Below, piece after piece: positions 34,450 through 43,084 of a DNA stretch of 64,000 nucleotides. The notes under the pieces are model-generated. The model worked only from the letters and a program-made list of their open reading frames with translations, was not told the DNA's origin and ran no database searches. The stretch is taken from the NCBI GenBank assembly GCA_044224905.1, contig JBGAJN010000002.1, forward strand, positions 1,550,001 to 1,614,000, written 5' to 3'. The position numbers and the translations under genes are program-made. This DNA comes from JBGAJN01 sp044224905 (GTDB taxonomy: Bacteria > Verrucomicrobiota > Verrucomicrobiia > Limisphaerales > JBGAJN01). Each line of letters starts with the position of its first letter. The stretch's first letter is position 1.

Positions 34450-34537
34450 TGGTGCCGGTGGTGGGACTCGAACCCACACGACTTTTTATGGTCCCAGGAT
34501 TTTAAGTCCTGTGCGTCTGCCATTTCGCCACACCGGC
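34450..34537 (-). tRNA. tRNA-Leu (anticodon TAA)
   Basis: The minus strand reads GCCGGTG...CACCGGC with discriminator A and an encoded CCA, a 7-base acceptor stem. The T arm contains GGTTCGAGTCC, and the anticodon loop CTTAAAA lies between AGGA and TCCT stems, giving anticodon TAA. The long variable arm (GGGACCATAAAAAGTC region) and total of 88 nt fit a class II leucine tRNA. Confidence 0.95.
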
Positions 34538-34969
34538 TCTCCGAGCGATAAGCTAGTTTTGAGCTTTGTTTTTCGATTCTAGTCGCCGCCGAAGGCGCCG
34601 AACCCAAGCGAGTACGCTGCCGTTAAACAGAGGAACGGTCGCCGACGTTCCGAAGACTCGCCGAATATTGCCACGCGCAATTCATCGCTCGCTTAGTAAT
34701 CAAAGCTTAGCTTAACGATGTGCAGTTTTGGTCAAACACGGCTCGTCCGTCGAGAAATAAACCAATGATCAATACGTACCGCCTCAGAATTCCGTCACTT
34801 TGGATTGGAGCAGCCACACATTTTGCCGCGCGAGCGCTGCGATTTCTATGCGCATTGACACAATGCGCCGTGGCGCGATTCGAGCGAGGGCAGTTTAATC
34901 GGAATGACAAAACTGTAATGAAACCGCACGTGATTCTTTTACCATCGAGTGGTCTGTTGAAGTAAGCCT
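34538..34969. other. Intergenic region upstream of the exported-protein operon
   Basis: No supported gene. It should carry the promoter of the operon that starts at 34970. A TTGACA occurs at 34857 without a good -10 at standard spacing. The A/T-rich stretch GGAATGACAAAACTGTAATG (about 34900-34919) has the look of an alternative-sigma promoter but I cannot assign it. Confidence 0.3.
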
Positions 34970-35743
34970 ATGAAAAAACGTTTCTTCACTTTCACCTTGG
35001 TAATCGCGTGCTTGCTTGCGGCGTCGGCAATCGTTTCTGCTCAAGATCAACCGAAGGGTCCGGCAGACGGCCAAAAGAAGGGCCCCGGTGGTCCCGGTAG
35101 CGGCAAGAAAAAGGGCGGTGGCAAAGGCGGCGACAGCAAGGGGCTCGTCAAGCCCACCATGGCCGATACCATCAAGGTAAACGTGTACGCGGATAACTGG
35201 TTCGTCCTGTTCATCAACGGCGAGTTGGTCGCCGTGGACTCAATCAAGTTCACGCCACACAACGTCGTCTCTGTCGACATCTTGCCCGAATATCCGATGA
35301 CCATCGCGGTGATGGCCAAGGACAATGCCGATCCCAAGACTGGTATGGAGTACGGCGACCATATCGGCGACGGCGGGTTTTGCATCAAATTCTCGGACGG
35401 AACGGTCTCAAACGCGAAGTGGAAGGCGAAAAGCTTTTTCAAAGGCCCGCTGAATAGTGACACCAAGAATCCGAAGGTCGAACATACGCCGATTCCCGAC
35501 GGTTGGTGGAAAGCGGGTTTTGACGACAGCAAATGGGCGAACGCGGTCGAATTCACCGAGGAGCGCGTGAACCCCAAAGAGCCGTATTACAACGCCGACT
35601 TCAAAGGTGCGAAGTTCATCTGGACTAGCGACCTCGATCTCGACAACACGATCATCTTTCGCACGAAAGTGGAGAAGCCCGGGTGGACGAAGCGTTGGAA
35701 CACCAAGCCCGACCTCGACGTGACGGGGGCGCCGTTTAAGTAA
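34970..35743 (+). CDS. Exported protein of unknown function, Gly/Lys-rich N-terminal linker
   Basis: 257 residues. A signal peptide (about 1-24, MKKRFFTFTLVIACLLAASA, cleavage after VSA) is followed by a Gly/Lys/Pro-rich linker (25-58, for example GGPGSGKKKGGGKGG). The folded part begins VNVYADNWFVLFINGELVAVD and looks all-beta, with a C-terminal GAKFIWTSDLDLDNTIIFR segment like galactose-binding-type carbohydrate domains. It is the first gene of a six-gene unit, 28 bases before the YHYH gene. I do not recognise a named family; a carbohydrate- or matrix-binding role is inference. Confidence 0.8.
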   Translation: MKKRFFTFTLVIACLLAASAIVSAQDQPKGPADGQKKGPGGPGSGKKKGGGKGGDSKGLVKPTMADTIKVNVYADNWFVLFINGELVAVDSIKFTPHNVVSVDILPEYPMTIAVMAKDNADPKTGMEYGDHIGDGGFCIKFSDGTVSNAKWKAKSFFKGPLNSDTKNPKVEHTPIPDGWWKAGFDDSKWANAVEFTEERVNPKEPYYNADFKGAKFIWTSDLDLDNTIIFRTKVEKPGWTKRWNTKPDLDVTGAPFK

Positions 35744-35771
35744 TGAACCGAAACAACCAAAGGAGAGCATC

Positions 35772-37631
35772 ATGAAAGCCTTTTATTCCTCTGCCGCGTG
35801 CGCGCTGGCGCTCTGCGGCTCCGCGCTGCTGGCGAGCGCACACATCATCGGCGACGACTCTCACGATCGAATCACGCCGAAATACGATTTCAGCGTTAAG
35901 CCTCCAATGGGCATCGTGCTGCGGAAAAACGACGACGCCCGCCGTGTCATACTTCTGGCTTCGGCCAACCCAAGCCAACCCTTGCTCGCTGCTGCCGGGA
36001 CAGCCACCGGCGCAGCGGGCGCAGTTTCCGGTTCTGCAGCCCGCGTCGCCGCGTCGTTCGCGCCCTTCGCGCCGAAGGTTAAAACGCGATCGGATGCGAA
36101 CTTCCTCTACGTTGAATCCGATGGCCGGCCGTCGCACAACATGATGGTCGGCATCACCGCTTGGCAGCAGCAGGTGCCATTGCCGCAACCGTATGTCGGT
36201 GACAACGCGTGGCGCATCCCGCTCCGTCCCGTGCCGGCCAAGAAGCCGCAAGTCGTGGAGAATCATTTCCTGCGTGGCGCCATCGCGCTCGCGGTGAACG
36301 GTATTCCCATTTTCAACCCGCAGAACAATCGTGGCGAGGTGTCGTATGAAATCGGCGAGCTCGACCAATGGGGCGGCCACTGTGGGCGCGCGGACGATTA
36401 CCACTATCACGTCACGCCGTTTCATTTGCAGGATGCCGTGGGCAAAGGAATGCCCGTGGCCTACGCGCTCGATGGCTATCCGATTTACGGCCTGACCGAA
36501 CCCGACGGTTCGGCGCTGCGGACGCTCGACGAATGCCACGGTCACGACGATCCGAAGTTTGGCTATCACTACCACGGCTCGACCAAGCGCCCGTATCTTC
36601 AGGCGGCGTTTCACGGCGAGGTCGTCGAGCGCGATGGTCAGGTGGATCCGCAACCCCGCGCCGGCGGCGTGCGCGAGGCGCTTACTGCGTTGCGCGGCGC
36701 GAAGATCACCGGCTTCACCGCGAAGAGCGAGAAGAGCTACAGCCTTCAATACACCGTCGGCAGCGAGACGCGTTACGTTAACTACACGCTCAACGACGAC
36801 AAGTCGGTGAAGTTCGACTTCGTGGATGGTCGTGGCCAGGTTCGCTCGGAAACCTACTCTCCGCGACAACGCGGTCCGGGGGGCGGCGGCGGTGGTGATC
36901 CCAAAGGCAAGGGCGGCCAGAAGAAGGGCGACGGCAAAGGCAAGCGCGGTCCCGGCGGCCCGCGACCTGACGACGGTGGAGCCGGTGGCCCTCGCCCCGA
37001 TGCCAATCGTGAAGGCGGACGTCCCAGTGATCGTGCCGATGCGCGGCCGGCTCGCAGTGAAAGCGGTTCTATTGCCGCCCCGATGATTTTGAATGCAAAG
37101 CGAAGCGGGAATCTGGTTCTGCAGAGCCCCGTGGTGAAAGACGGCGGCGCGTTGCCTCTGGAGTTCACCGGCGATGGCGCTGGTTCATCGCCGCCGATCG
37201 AGTGGAAAGGGGCGCCTGCGGGCACGAAGAGCTTCGCGATTGTCATGGATCACCTCGCGCCTGGCAACGAGATGAAGTGTTACTGGACGATGTGGGACAT
37301 CCCTGCGACCGTCACGAGGCTCCCGAAGAATTCAAAAGACATCGGTAAGCTCGGCCCCGGCTTCAAAGGCGCGCTCGGCTACGAGCCTCCGCACTCGCAA
37401 GGCCCTGGCTTGAAGACTTACACGGTCCATGTCTATGCGCTCTCCACGGTGCCGAAGTTCGACAAGCCGCAGCGTGAAGTTACGCGCGAGGTCTTGCTGG
37501 CCACGATCAAGGATTCAATTCTCGACAGTGCTGACTTGAACGTCACCTACACCAAGCCCGGCGGTGTGAGTAGCCAAGGCAATGGCAAGGGCGGCCTCGG
37601 TGGACAAAAAAAGGGAGAACGGAAACAGTGA
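35772..37631 (+). CDS. Exported YHYH-domain and PEBP-domain fusion protein
   Basis: 619 residues. Signal peptide about 1-23. A YHYH domain spans roughly 95-310, with two motifs, DDYHYHVTP and FGYHYHGST, plus HCGRADD and DECHGHDD, suggesting a metal-binding His/Cys/Asp site. A Gly/Lys/Arg-rich linker (about 368-435) leads to a phosphatidylethanolamine-binding-protein (YbhB/YbcL) domain with EWKGAPAGTKSFAIVMDHLAPG and GYEPPHSQGPGLKTYTVHVYAL (outline). The tail ends GGQKKGERKQ. The biochemical role of either domain in bacteria is unclear. It overlaps the next gene by four bases. Confidence 0.9.
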   Translation: MKAFYSSAACALALCGSALLASAHIIGDDSHDRITPKYDFSVKPPMGIVLRKNDDARRVILLASANPSQPLLAAAGTATGAAGAVSGSAARVAASFAPFAPKVKTRSDANFLYVESDGRPSHNMMVGITAWQQQVPLPQPYVGDNAWRIPLRPVPAKKPQVVENHFLRGAIALAVNGIPIFNPQNNRGEVSYEIGELDQWGGHCGRADDYHYHVTPFHLQDAVGKGMPVAYALDGYPIYGLTEPDGSALRTLDECHGHDDPKFGYHYHGSTKRPYLQAAFHGEVVERDGQVDPQPRAGGVREALTALRGAKITGFTAKSEKSYSLQYTVGSETRYVNYTLNDDKSVKFDFVDGRGQVRSETYSPRQRGPGGGGGGDPKGKGGQKKGDGKGKRGPGGPRPDDGGAGGPRPDANREGGRPSDRADARPARSESGSIAAPMILNAKRSGNLVLQSPVVKDGGALPLEFTGDGAGSSPPIEWKGAPAGTKSFAIVMDHLAPGNEMKCYWTMWDIPATVTRLPKNSKDIGKLGPGFKGALGYEPPHSQGPGLKTYTVHVYALSTVPKFDKPQREVTREVLLATIKDSILDSADLNVTYTKPGGVSSQGNGKGGLGGQKKGERKQ

Positions 37632-39046
37632 GAACATTTCTGGCGCTCGGCGCGCTTGTGTTAGTGGTGGTAAGCAACGTTTACGCTGCTTCGAGCTCCG
37701 CTCCCAACTTCCTCTTTATCCTCGTGGATGATCAGGGGTGGAGCGGCACGTCGGTGGCGATGATGCCGGGCAAGGATTTCAGCCGCACGGCTGGGTTTCG
37801 CATGCCGAACCTCGACCGACTCGCCGCGCAGGGAATGGTTTTCTCGCAGGGCTACGCCGGGCATCCGAAATGCGAGTGCTCGCGCGCATCGCTCCAGATG
37901 GGCCGCACCACGACCAGCCTCAACGCGGTGACCAAGCAGTCGCGCAACTGGAACGCGCCAGCGACCGATTCGCTCGCGAATACGCTCAAGCGGGCCAACC
38001 CCAGCTATCGCGCCGCGCATTTCGGCAAGTGGCAGTGGCCCACGTCGCCGGATGCCTTCGGCTACGATGCCCACGATGGCGTGACGATGAACGAGGACGG
38101 CGACTCGCGCGATCCGAACGACCCGAAGCTTTCGTTCAGCATGACGCGGCGCGGTGTGGCTTACATGGAAAAGCAGGTGAAGGAAGGACATCCGTTCTAT
38201 CTGCAGATGTCCTATTACGCCGTCCACAACCAACCGCAGGCGCTCGCGGCCACCCTAAAGAAATACGCGAGCGCGAACGGTGTCCCAGCGGGCGCCGACA
38301 AGGGGGGGAAGGGCAAGGGCAAAGGCGGTGGTGGCGGCGGCGCGGTCATGGCTGCGATGACGGAAGACCTCGACACGTGCATCGGCGCGTTGCTGAAGAA
38401 ACTCGACGAACTCGGCATTGCGAAGAACACCTACGTCATCTACACCTCGGACAACGGCGGTCGCACCGAAAACCTCAAGGGTGGCAAGACGGTGTGTGAT
38501 GAGGGCGGCATCCGCGTGCCGCTCATCGTTCACGGCCCCGGCATTCGCGCCGGCACGGTTTGCAACGAACCCGCCGTGGGCTACGACATTTTTCCGACCG
38601 TGCTGGATTTCGTCGTGCCCGGTTTCGCGTTGCCGAAGGGCATTGAGGGCGGGAGCTGGAAGTCCGTTCTCCTCAACGGTGGCTCGGGCAAAATCGCGCG
38701 GCCGATTGACCGCATGGTCTGGCATCACGACGTGGAGATCGACCATCCGCAGACCGCCATGCGTCAGGGCAACCTCAAGCTCATGTATCACTGGGACACG
38801 AAGCAGGCCTACCTCTACGACCTCGTCGCCGACTTGGGCGAGCGTAACGACCTCGCGAAGCAGCAACCCGCGGTCGCCGCGAAAATGCTCGCTGAACTCA
38901 AGGCGCATGTGCGTGCCGGACTCGGCGAGCAGAAGTTCGCCGCCCTCGAAGCCGGCAAGTTCGAGCAGGGCGGCCGCGGCGGCGACGGCAAAGGCAAGGG
39001 CGGCAAGAAGGGGGAAGGAAAGAAAAAGGGGGAGCGGAAACCTTGA
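37628..39046 (+). CDS. Exported sulfatase-like protein with altered active site
   Basis: 472 residues from a GTG overlapping the previous stop. Signal peptide about 1-21, then the type I sulfatase fold (NFLFILVDDQGW with the DD metal pair; YVIYTSDNGG). The formylglycine region reads CECSRASLQMGR, where family members have CxPxR or CxAxR; the third position is Cys instead of Pro/Ala. The canonical GKWHxG is GKWQWP. Two Gly/Lys-rich inserts occur (about 218-234 and the C-terminal 25 residues, ending KKKGERKP). It may act on a different ester, or be non-catalytic. Confidence 0.88.
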   Translation: MRTFLALGALVLVVVSNVYAASSSAPNFLFILVDDQGWSGTSVAMMPGKDFSRTAGFRMPNLDRLAAQGMVFSQGYAGHPKCECSRASLQMGRTTTSLNAVTKQSRNWNAPATDSLANTLKRANPSYRAAHFGKWQWPTSPDAFGYDAHDGVTMNEDGDSRDPNDPKLSFSMTRRGVAYMEKQVKEGHPFYLQMSYYAVHNQPQALAATLKKYASANGVPAGADKGGKGKGKGGGGGGAVMAAMTEDLDTCIGALLKKLDELGIAKNTYVIYTSDNGGRTENLKGGKTVCDEGGIRVPLIVHGPGIRAGTVCNEPAVGYDIFPTVLDFVVPGFALPKGIEGGSWKSVLLNGGSGKIARPIDRMVWHHDVEIDHPQTAMRQGNLKLMYHWDTKQAYLYDLVADLGERNDLAKQQPAVAAKMLAELKAHVRAGLGEQKFAALEAGKFEQGGRGGDGKGKGGKKGEGKKKGERKP

Positions 39047-39930
39047 AACTCGTTCGCCACCTCACCTTGCTGGCATTTCTTGCGTCGGCATCGATTCACG
39101 CGGCGCACGCCTTGGATTATCCCTGCGCGACAGCAGAACCGCAGAAAAGCGGCTGGCCGCTGACGGACGTTGAGCGGAGGTATGTGCTGACCCCGGAACA
39201 CGAGCGTCGGCCCGGCTCCGAGCAGAAGAAGCATCTTCCAGCCATGTGGCCAGTAACACCGTCGGCTGGATTTTGGAACGGGACTGCCTGGCTGGACACC
39301 CACGCGAAGCTGGTCGAACACGTGAAGGCCAATCAGGGCCCCATCGACATCCTGCTCGTTGGGGACAGCATCACTCAGCAGTGGGGAAGCGTGCTCGAAG
39401 GCAAGCCGTTCAACGCGGCGTGGCAAAAATCATTTGGCCGATACAAAACCGTCAACCTCGGCATCGGTGGCGACAAGACCCAGAACGTGCTTTGGCGGCT
39501 TGACCATGGCGGCGTCGAAGGACTGCAACCCCGGCTCGTCATCGTGATGATTGGCAACAACAACATGTTCTTCACGCCCGAGACCGGCACCGAGGCCGCG
39601 GCGAAGGGCGTGCAGATGGTTGTGGCCAATGTGCGCGATAAGTTCCCTAAAGCAGCGGTCATCGTGGTGAAGATATTGCCGGCACACGCGCCGGGGAATC
39701 GCTTCTACGAGGATATCAAGAAAACCAACACCGCGCTCGCCACGTTGCAGCTCGAGAGCGATGAGAAAGTTCAAGTGCTTGATTTATGGGGCGACTTCAC
39801 GAATGCCGACGGTTCATTGAAGGCCGGCCTCTTTGCGCCGGACAACATCCACCTCACGCAGGATGCTGGCTACAAACTCTACTCGCAAAGGCTCAAGCCG
39901 CTGGTGGCGCGGCTGCTAAAGGCAAAATAA
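39043..39930 (+). CDS. Exported SGNH/GDSL-family hydrolase
   Basis: 295 residues from a TTG start preceded by a good GGAGCGG; the TTGA overlaps the sulfatase stop. Signal peptide about 1-23. SGNH blocks: ILLVGDSITQQWG (nucleophile Ser, near residue 109), LGIGGDKTQNVLWRL (Gly), IGNNNMF (Asn) and DNIHLTQDAG (Asp/His). The family hydrolyses esters, often acetyl groups on carbohydrates, and resembles platelet-activating-factor acetylhydrolase-type enzymes. It is the only member of the unit without a Gly/Lys-rich segment. Confidence 0.9.
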   Translation: MKLVRHLTLLAFLASASIHAAHALDYPCATAEPQKSGWPLTDVERRYVLTPEHERRPGSEQKKHLPAMWPVTPSAGFWNGTAWLDTHAKLVEHVKANQGPIDILLVGDSITQQWGSVLEGKPFNAAWQKSFGRYKTVNLGIGGDKTQNVLWRLDHGGVEGLQPRLVIVMIGNNNMFFTPETGTEAAAKGVQMVVANVRDKFPKAAVIVVKILPAHAPGNRFYEDIKKTNTALATLQLESDEKVQVLDLWGDFTNADGSLKAGLFAPDNIHLTQDAGYKLYSQRLKPLVARLLKAK

Positions 39931-39951
39931 CTCCATCACCCGAACACTCCC

Positions 39952-41352
39952 GTGAAACACTCCCTCTCATGTCTTACCGCCGTGGTCGTGATCTTCGTGC
40001 AACACGCCGCCTCAGCAGCGCAACCCAACTTCATCGTGGTGCTCGGCGAGGGCGCGGGCTGGACGAGTTCCTCGGTGCAGATGGATGACCGGAACCCCGC
40101 GTCGAAGAGCGAGGGTGTGAAGACGCCGAGTCTCGAGCGGCTAGCCGCGGCGGGAATGCGTTTCTCGGATGGTTACGCGGCGTCGCCGCGCTGCACGCCG
40201 TCGCGCGCGGCGCTGTTCACGGGGCGCAGCCCGGCGGCGTTGCACATGACGTTTGTCGGTGATGGCAAACGCGGCGGTGCCGTGACGACGAAGATTATTC
40301 CTCCCAACGCCTCGATGGAGCTGGCGATGGAGGAGACGACCATTTGTGAGTTGCTCAAGCAGGCCGGCTACGCGACTGCGCACTTCGGCAAATGGCACGT
40401 CGGCCGCGAAGACCCTTCCAAGCACGGCTTCGACGAGAGCGACGGACCGACCAGCAACGGCGGACCGGAGAACGTGGACAACCCCAATCCCAAGCAGGCC
40501 CTCGCGATGACGGCCAAGGGCATCGCGTTCATGGAAAAGAACGTGAAGGCGAAAAAGCCGTTCTACCTCCAAATGTCGCATTACCCTAGCCAGGATGAGA
40601 AGGGCGGCGGCCAGCGCGGCGGTGGTGGCAAGCACGCCGAGGAAGTCGCCGTCACTGACCAGACCTTCGGGCAGATTCTCGATGCCGTGGAGCGGCTTGG
40701 ACTCAAGGGCAACACCTACATTGTTTACACCACCGACCACGGCACACCCGGCCGCAATGCACCGTTGAACGGCGGCAAGGGCGGCGTGTGGGAGGGCGGC
40801 ATCCGCGTGCCGTTCATCGTCGCCGGACCGGGCATCAAGGCGGGTGTGTGCTCGCATGTGCGCGTGAGTGCGACGGATCTGTTTCCCACGTTTGCGGAAC
40901 TCGCCGGGGTAAAACAGCTGCCGAAGAACATCGAGGGCGGCAGCCTTGCGGCGGTGTTGCTCGGCGGCGGCACCGGCACAGTGAAGCGTCCGCGCGAGGA
41001 GTTCGTCGTGCATTTCCCGCACTACGACAAGGACCGGCAGGGGCCGGCGTCGACCATTCTGCTCGGCAATTTCAAGCTCACGCGCGTCTACGAAACCGGC
41101 GAGCGCAAGTTGTTCGATCTCTCCAAGGACATCGTCGAGCGCAACGACCTCGCGAAGACGATGTGGCAAAAAGTCGCTGAACTCGACCAGCGCCTCACTG
41201 ATTACCTCAAGGCCGTGAACGCGCAGTTGCCGACGGTGAATCCCAATCCCGACCCGAACCAATCGGCAAGCAACCTGCCCGGTGAAAAGAAAGGCAAGAA
41301 GGGCGGCAAAGGCGGTAAGGGCGGCGGCAAGAATGCTCCCCAGCAGAACTGA
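39952..41352 (+). CDS. Exported sulfatase with canonical CTPSR but no DD metal pair
   Basis: 466 residues from a GTG. Signal peptide about 1-22. The formylglycine motif is canonical, CTPSRAALFTGR, and GKWHVG and YTTDHGTPG are normal. The N-terminal metal pair found in family members as hhhDDxGW is replaced: NFIVVLGEGAGW. Gly/Lys-rich segments are in the middle (GGGQRGGGGK) and at the C terminus (KKGKKGGKGGKGGGK). It could hydrolyse sulfate esters with a changed metal site. Export and matrix binding are inferred. The maturase needed for formylglycine is not in the window. Confidence 0.9.
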   Translation: MKHSLSCLTAVVVIFVQHAASAAQPNFIVVLGEGAGWTSSSVQMDDRNPASKSEGVKTPSLERLAAAGMRFSDGYAASPRCTPSRAALFTGRSPAALHMTFVGDGKRGGAVTTKIIPPNASMELAMEETTICELLKQAGYATAHFGKWHVGREDPSKHGFDESDGPTSNGGPENVDNPNPKQALAMTAKGIAFMEKNVKAKKPFYLQMSHYPSQDEKGGGQRGGGGKHAEEVAVTDQTFGQILDAVERLGLKGNTYIVYTTDHGTPGRNAPLNGGKGGVWEGGIRVPFIVAGPGIKAGVCSHVRVSATDLFPTFAELAGVKQLPKNIEGGSLAAVLLGGGTGTVKRPREEFVVHFPHYDKDRQGPASTILLGNFKLTRVYETGERKLFDLSKDIVERNDLAKTMWQKVAELDQRLTDYLKAVNAQLPTVNPNPDPNQSASNLPGEKKGKKGGKGGKGGGKNAPQQN

Positions 41353-41366
41353 ATTCCCATCGAACT

Positions 41367-42923
41367 ATGAAAGGTAAATCTCTCCCGACACTGGCCAGCG
41401 TTTTGGCTTTGGGCATCGCCGTTGGCGCGAGCGTCCTGCTCGCGCAGCAAAACCCGGCAGCGCCGGGCAAAGACGAGCAACGTCCGCGCGGTCCCGGTGG
41501 CGGTGGTGGAGGCAAGGGCAAGGGTGGCGGCGGTCAGGGCAAGGGAGTCAAGATGCCCACGCCCGCGTTTCGCACTGAGGTGCCGGCGCATCCGGTGGAT
41601 CTGATCTTGGGCCGGCCGACGAAGAACGCCATCACGTTGAGCGTGCTCGCGTATGCCGACACCGAGGGCTACGTCGCCTACGGCACACAACCGGGAAAGC
41701 TGACGAGCGAAACGCCGAAGCAAAGGTTCACCAAAGGCGAACCGGTGGAATTACTCCTCAGCGGATTGCAGCCGAACACGCGTTACTACTACCAGCTCCG
41801 CTCGCGTGCGCCGGGCGCGGCGAGTTTCGGCAACAGCGCGGAATACACCTTTATCACCGCGCGGGCACCGGGGAGCACATTCACTTTCACCGTGCAGGCC
41901 GACCCGCACCTCGACTTCGGCGTGGACACGGAAGCCTACAAGAAAGCCCTCGCCCTCGCGCTCGAGTCGAAGACGGATTTCCACATCGACCTCGGCGACA
42001 CGTTCATGGTGGACAAATACACCGACTACAAGCTCGCTGCGCCGCAGTATCTCGCGCAGCGCTACTACTTCGGTCTTGTGGGTGTGAGCGCACCGGTATT
42101 TCTCGTGCTCGGCAACCACGACGGCGAGCAAGCCGCGCGCGGCGGTGGTACGGACTCAATGGCCGTCTGGTCGAACACGATGCGGAAAAAGTATTTTCCC
42201 AATCCGACCCCGAACGAGTTCTACACCGGCAACAAGACCCCGCATCCACAGCTCGGCCTGCTGGAGAACTACTACGCGTGGGAATGGGGTGATGCGCTGT
42301 TCATCGCGCTCGACCCGTTCTGGTATTCCGAACGCCAGCGTGGCCGTGGCGACGGCGGCACGGTGGACAACTGGTTCCGCACGCTCGGCGCGGAGCAGTA
42401 TCAATGGCTCAAGCGCACGCTCGAAACGAGCCAGGCAAAGTTCAAATTCGTGTTCCTGCATCACCTCGTCGGCGGCGATTCGCGCGAGGGTCGCGGCGGC
42501 TCCGAGGCATCACACTTCTTCGAGTGGGGCGGCAAGGACATCGACGGGAAAAACTCCTTCGCGCAAAAGCGCCCCGGCTGGTCCGCGCCGATTCACGACC
42601 TGCTCGTGAAGCATGGCGGGAGCATTGTCTTCCATGGTCATGACCACATCTACATTCAGCAGGAGCGCGACGGGATCATCTACCAGCTCGTGCCGCAGCC
42701 TGGGCATTCACGTTTCGAAAGCTACCGTGCGGCCGAGGAGTACGGCTACAAGAGCGGCGTGAAGCAAGGCTCCTCCGGTGTCGTCCGCGTCACCGTCTCG
42801 CCGGACAAAGCAGTGGCCGAATACGTCCGCGCCTACCCGCCTTCCGCGGAGGACTCGAATCACAAGACCGGGTCGGTGACACACAGCTATACCGTGCGCC
42901 CTTCGGGAAAACTTGCGAAGTAG
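41367..42923 (+). CDS. Exported calcineurin-like phosphatase with purple-acid-phosphatase-type N-terminal domain
   Basis: 518 residues. Signal peptide about 1-27, then a Gly/Lys-rich linker (GPGGGGGGKGKGGGGQGKG, about 46-64) and a fibronectin-III-like domain (about 75-170, ELLLSGLQPNTRYYYQLRS). The metallophosphatase core keeps all motifs: ADPHLDF, HIDLGDTF, LVLGNHDG, FLHHLVGG and FHGHDHIY. It should remove phosphate from an extracellular substrate. It is the last gene of the six-gene unit, followed by a strong hairpin. Confidence 0.93.
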   Translation: MKGKSLPTLASVLALGIAVGASVLLAQQNPAAPGKDEQRPRGPGGGGGGKGKGGGGQGKGVKMPTPAFRTEVPAHPVDLILGRPTKNAITLSVLAYADTEGYVAYGTQPGKLTSETPKQRFTKGEPVELLLSGLQPNTRYYYQLRSRAPGAASFGNSAEYTFITARAPGSTFTFTVQADPHLDFGVDTEAYKKALALALESKTDFHIDLGDTFMVDKYTDYKLAAPQYLAQRYYFGLVGVSAPVFLVLGNHDGEQAARGGGTDSMAVWSNTMRKKYFPNPTPNEFYTGNKTPHPQLGLLENYYAWEWGDALFIALDPFWYSERQRGRGDGGTVDNWFRTLGAEQYQWLKRTLETSQAKFKFVFLHHLVGGDSREGRGGSEASHFFEWGGKDIDGKNSFAQKRPGWSAPIHDLLVKHGGSIVFHGHDHIYIQQERDGIIYQLVPQPGHSRFESYRAAEEYGYKSGVKQGSSGVVRVTVSPDKAVAEYVRAYPPSAEDSNHKTGSVTHSYTVRPSGKLAK

Positions 42924-43008
42924 ATCGTTTTTCGAGACGCGCGCTGGTGAGGTTTAAGCTGGCGTCCGGAGTGAATCGGAAGTGGAGATTCCTGCCGTCT
43001 TCATTAGC

Positions 43009-43039
43009 AAAAAGCCGCTCCGGTTTCCCGGAGCGGCTT
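43009..43039 (-). terminator. Rho-independent terminator of ppdK, may serve both strands
   Basis: AAGCCGCTCCGG (43012-43023) and CCGGAGCGGCTT (43028-43039) form a 12-base stem with a TTTC loop. On the minus strand it is followed by TTTTTGC and lies about 45 bases after the ppdK stop. On the plus strand it follows the phosphatase gene but the T run is weaker (GGTGATTTCTTTTG). Confidence 0.88.
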
Positions 43040-43084
43040 GGTGATTTCTTTTGTCAGGGCTCGACGGAGTCGCGCCCCACCAAA

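Noticed and set aside
34351..34551. 66-codon frame crossing the tRNA-Leu gene
   Set aside because: It is read through a tRNA on the other strand; not a plausible protein.
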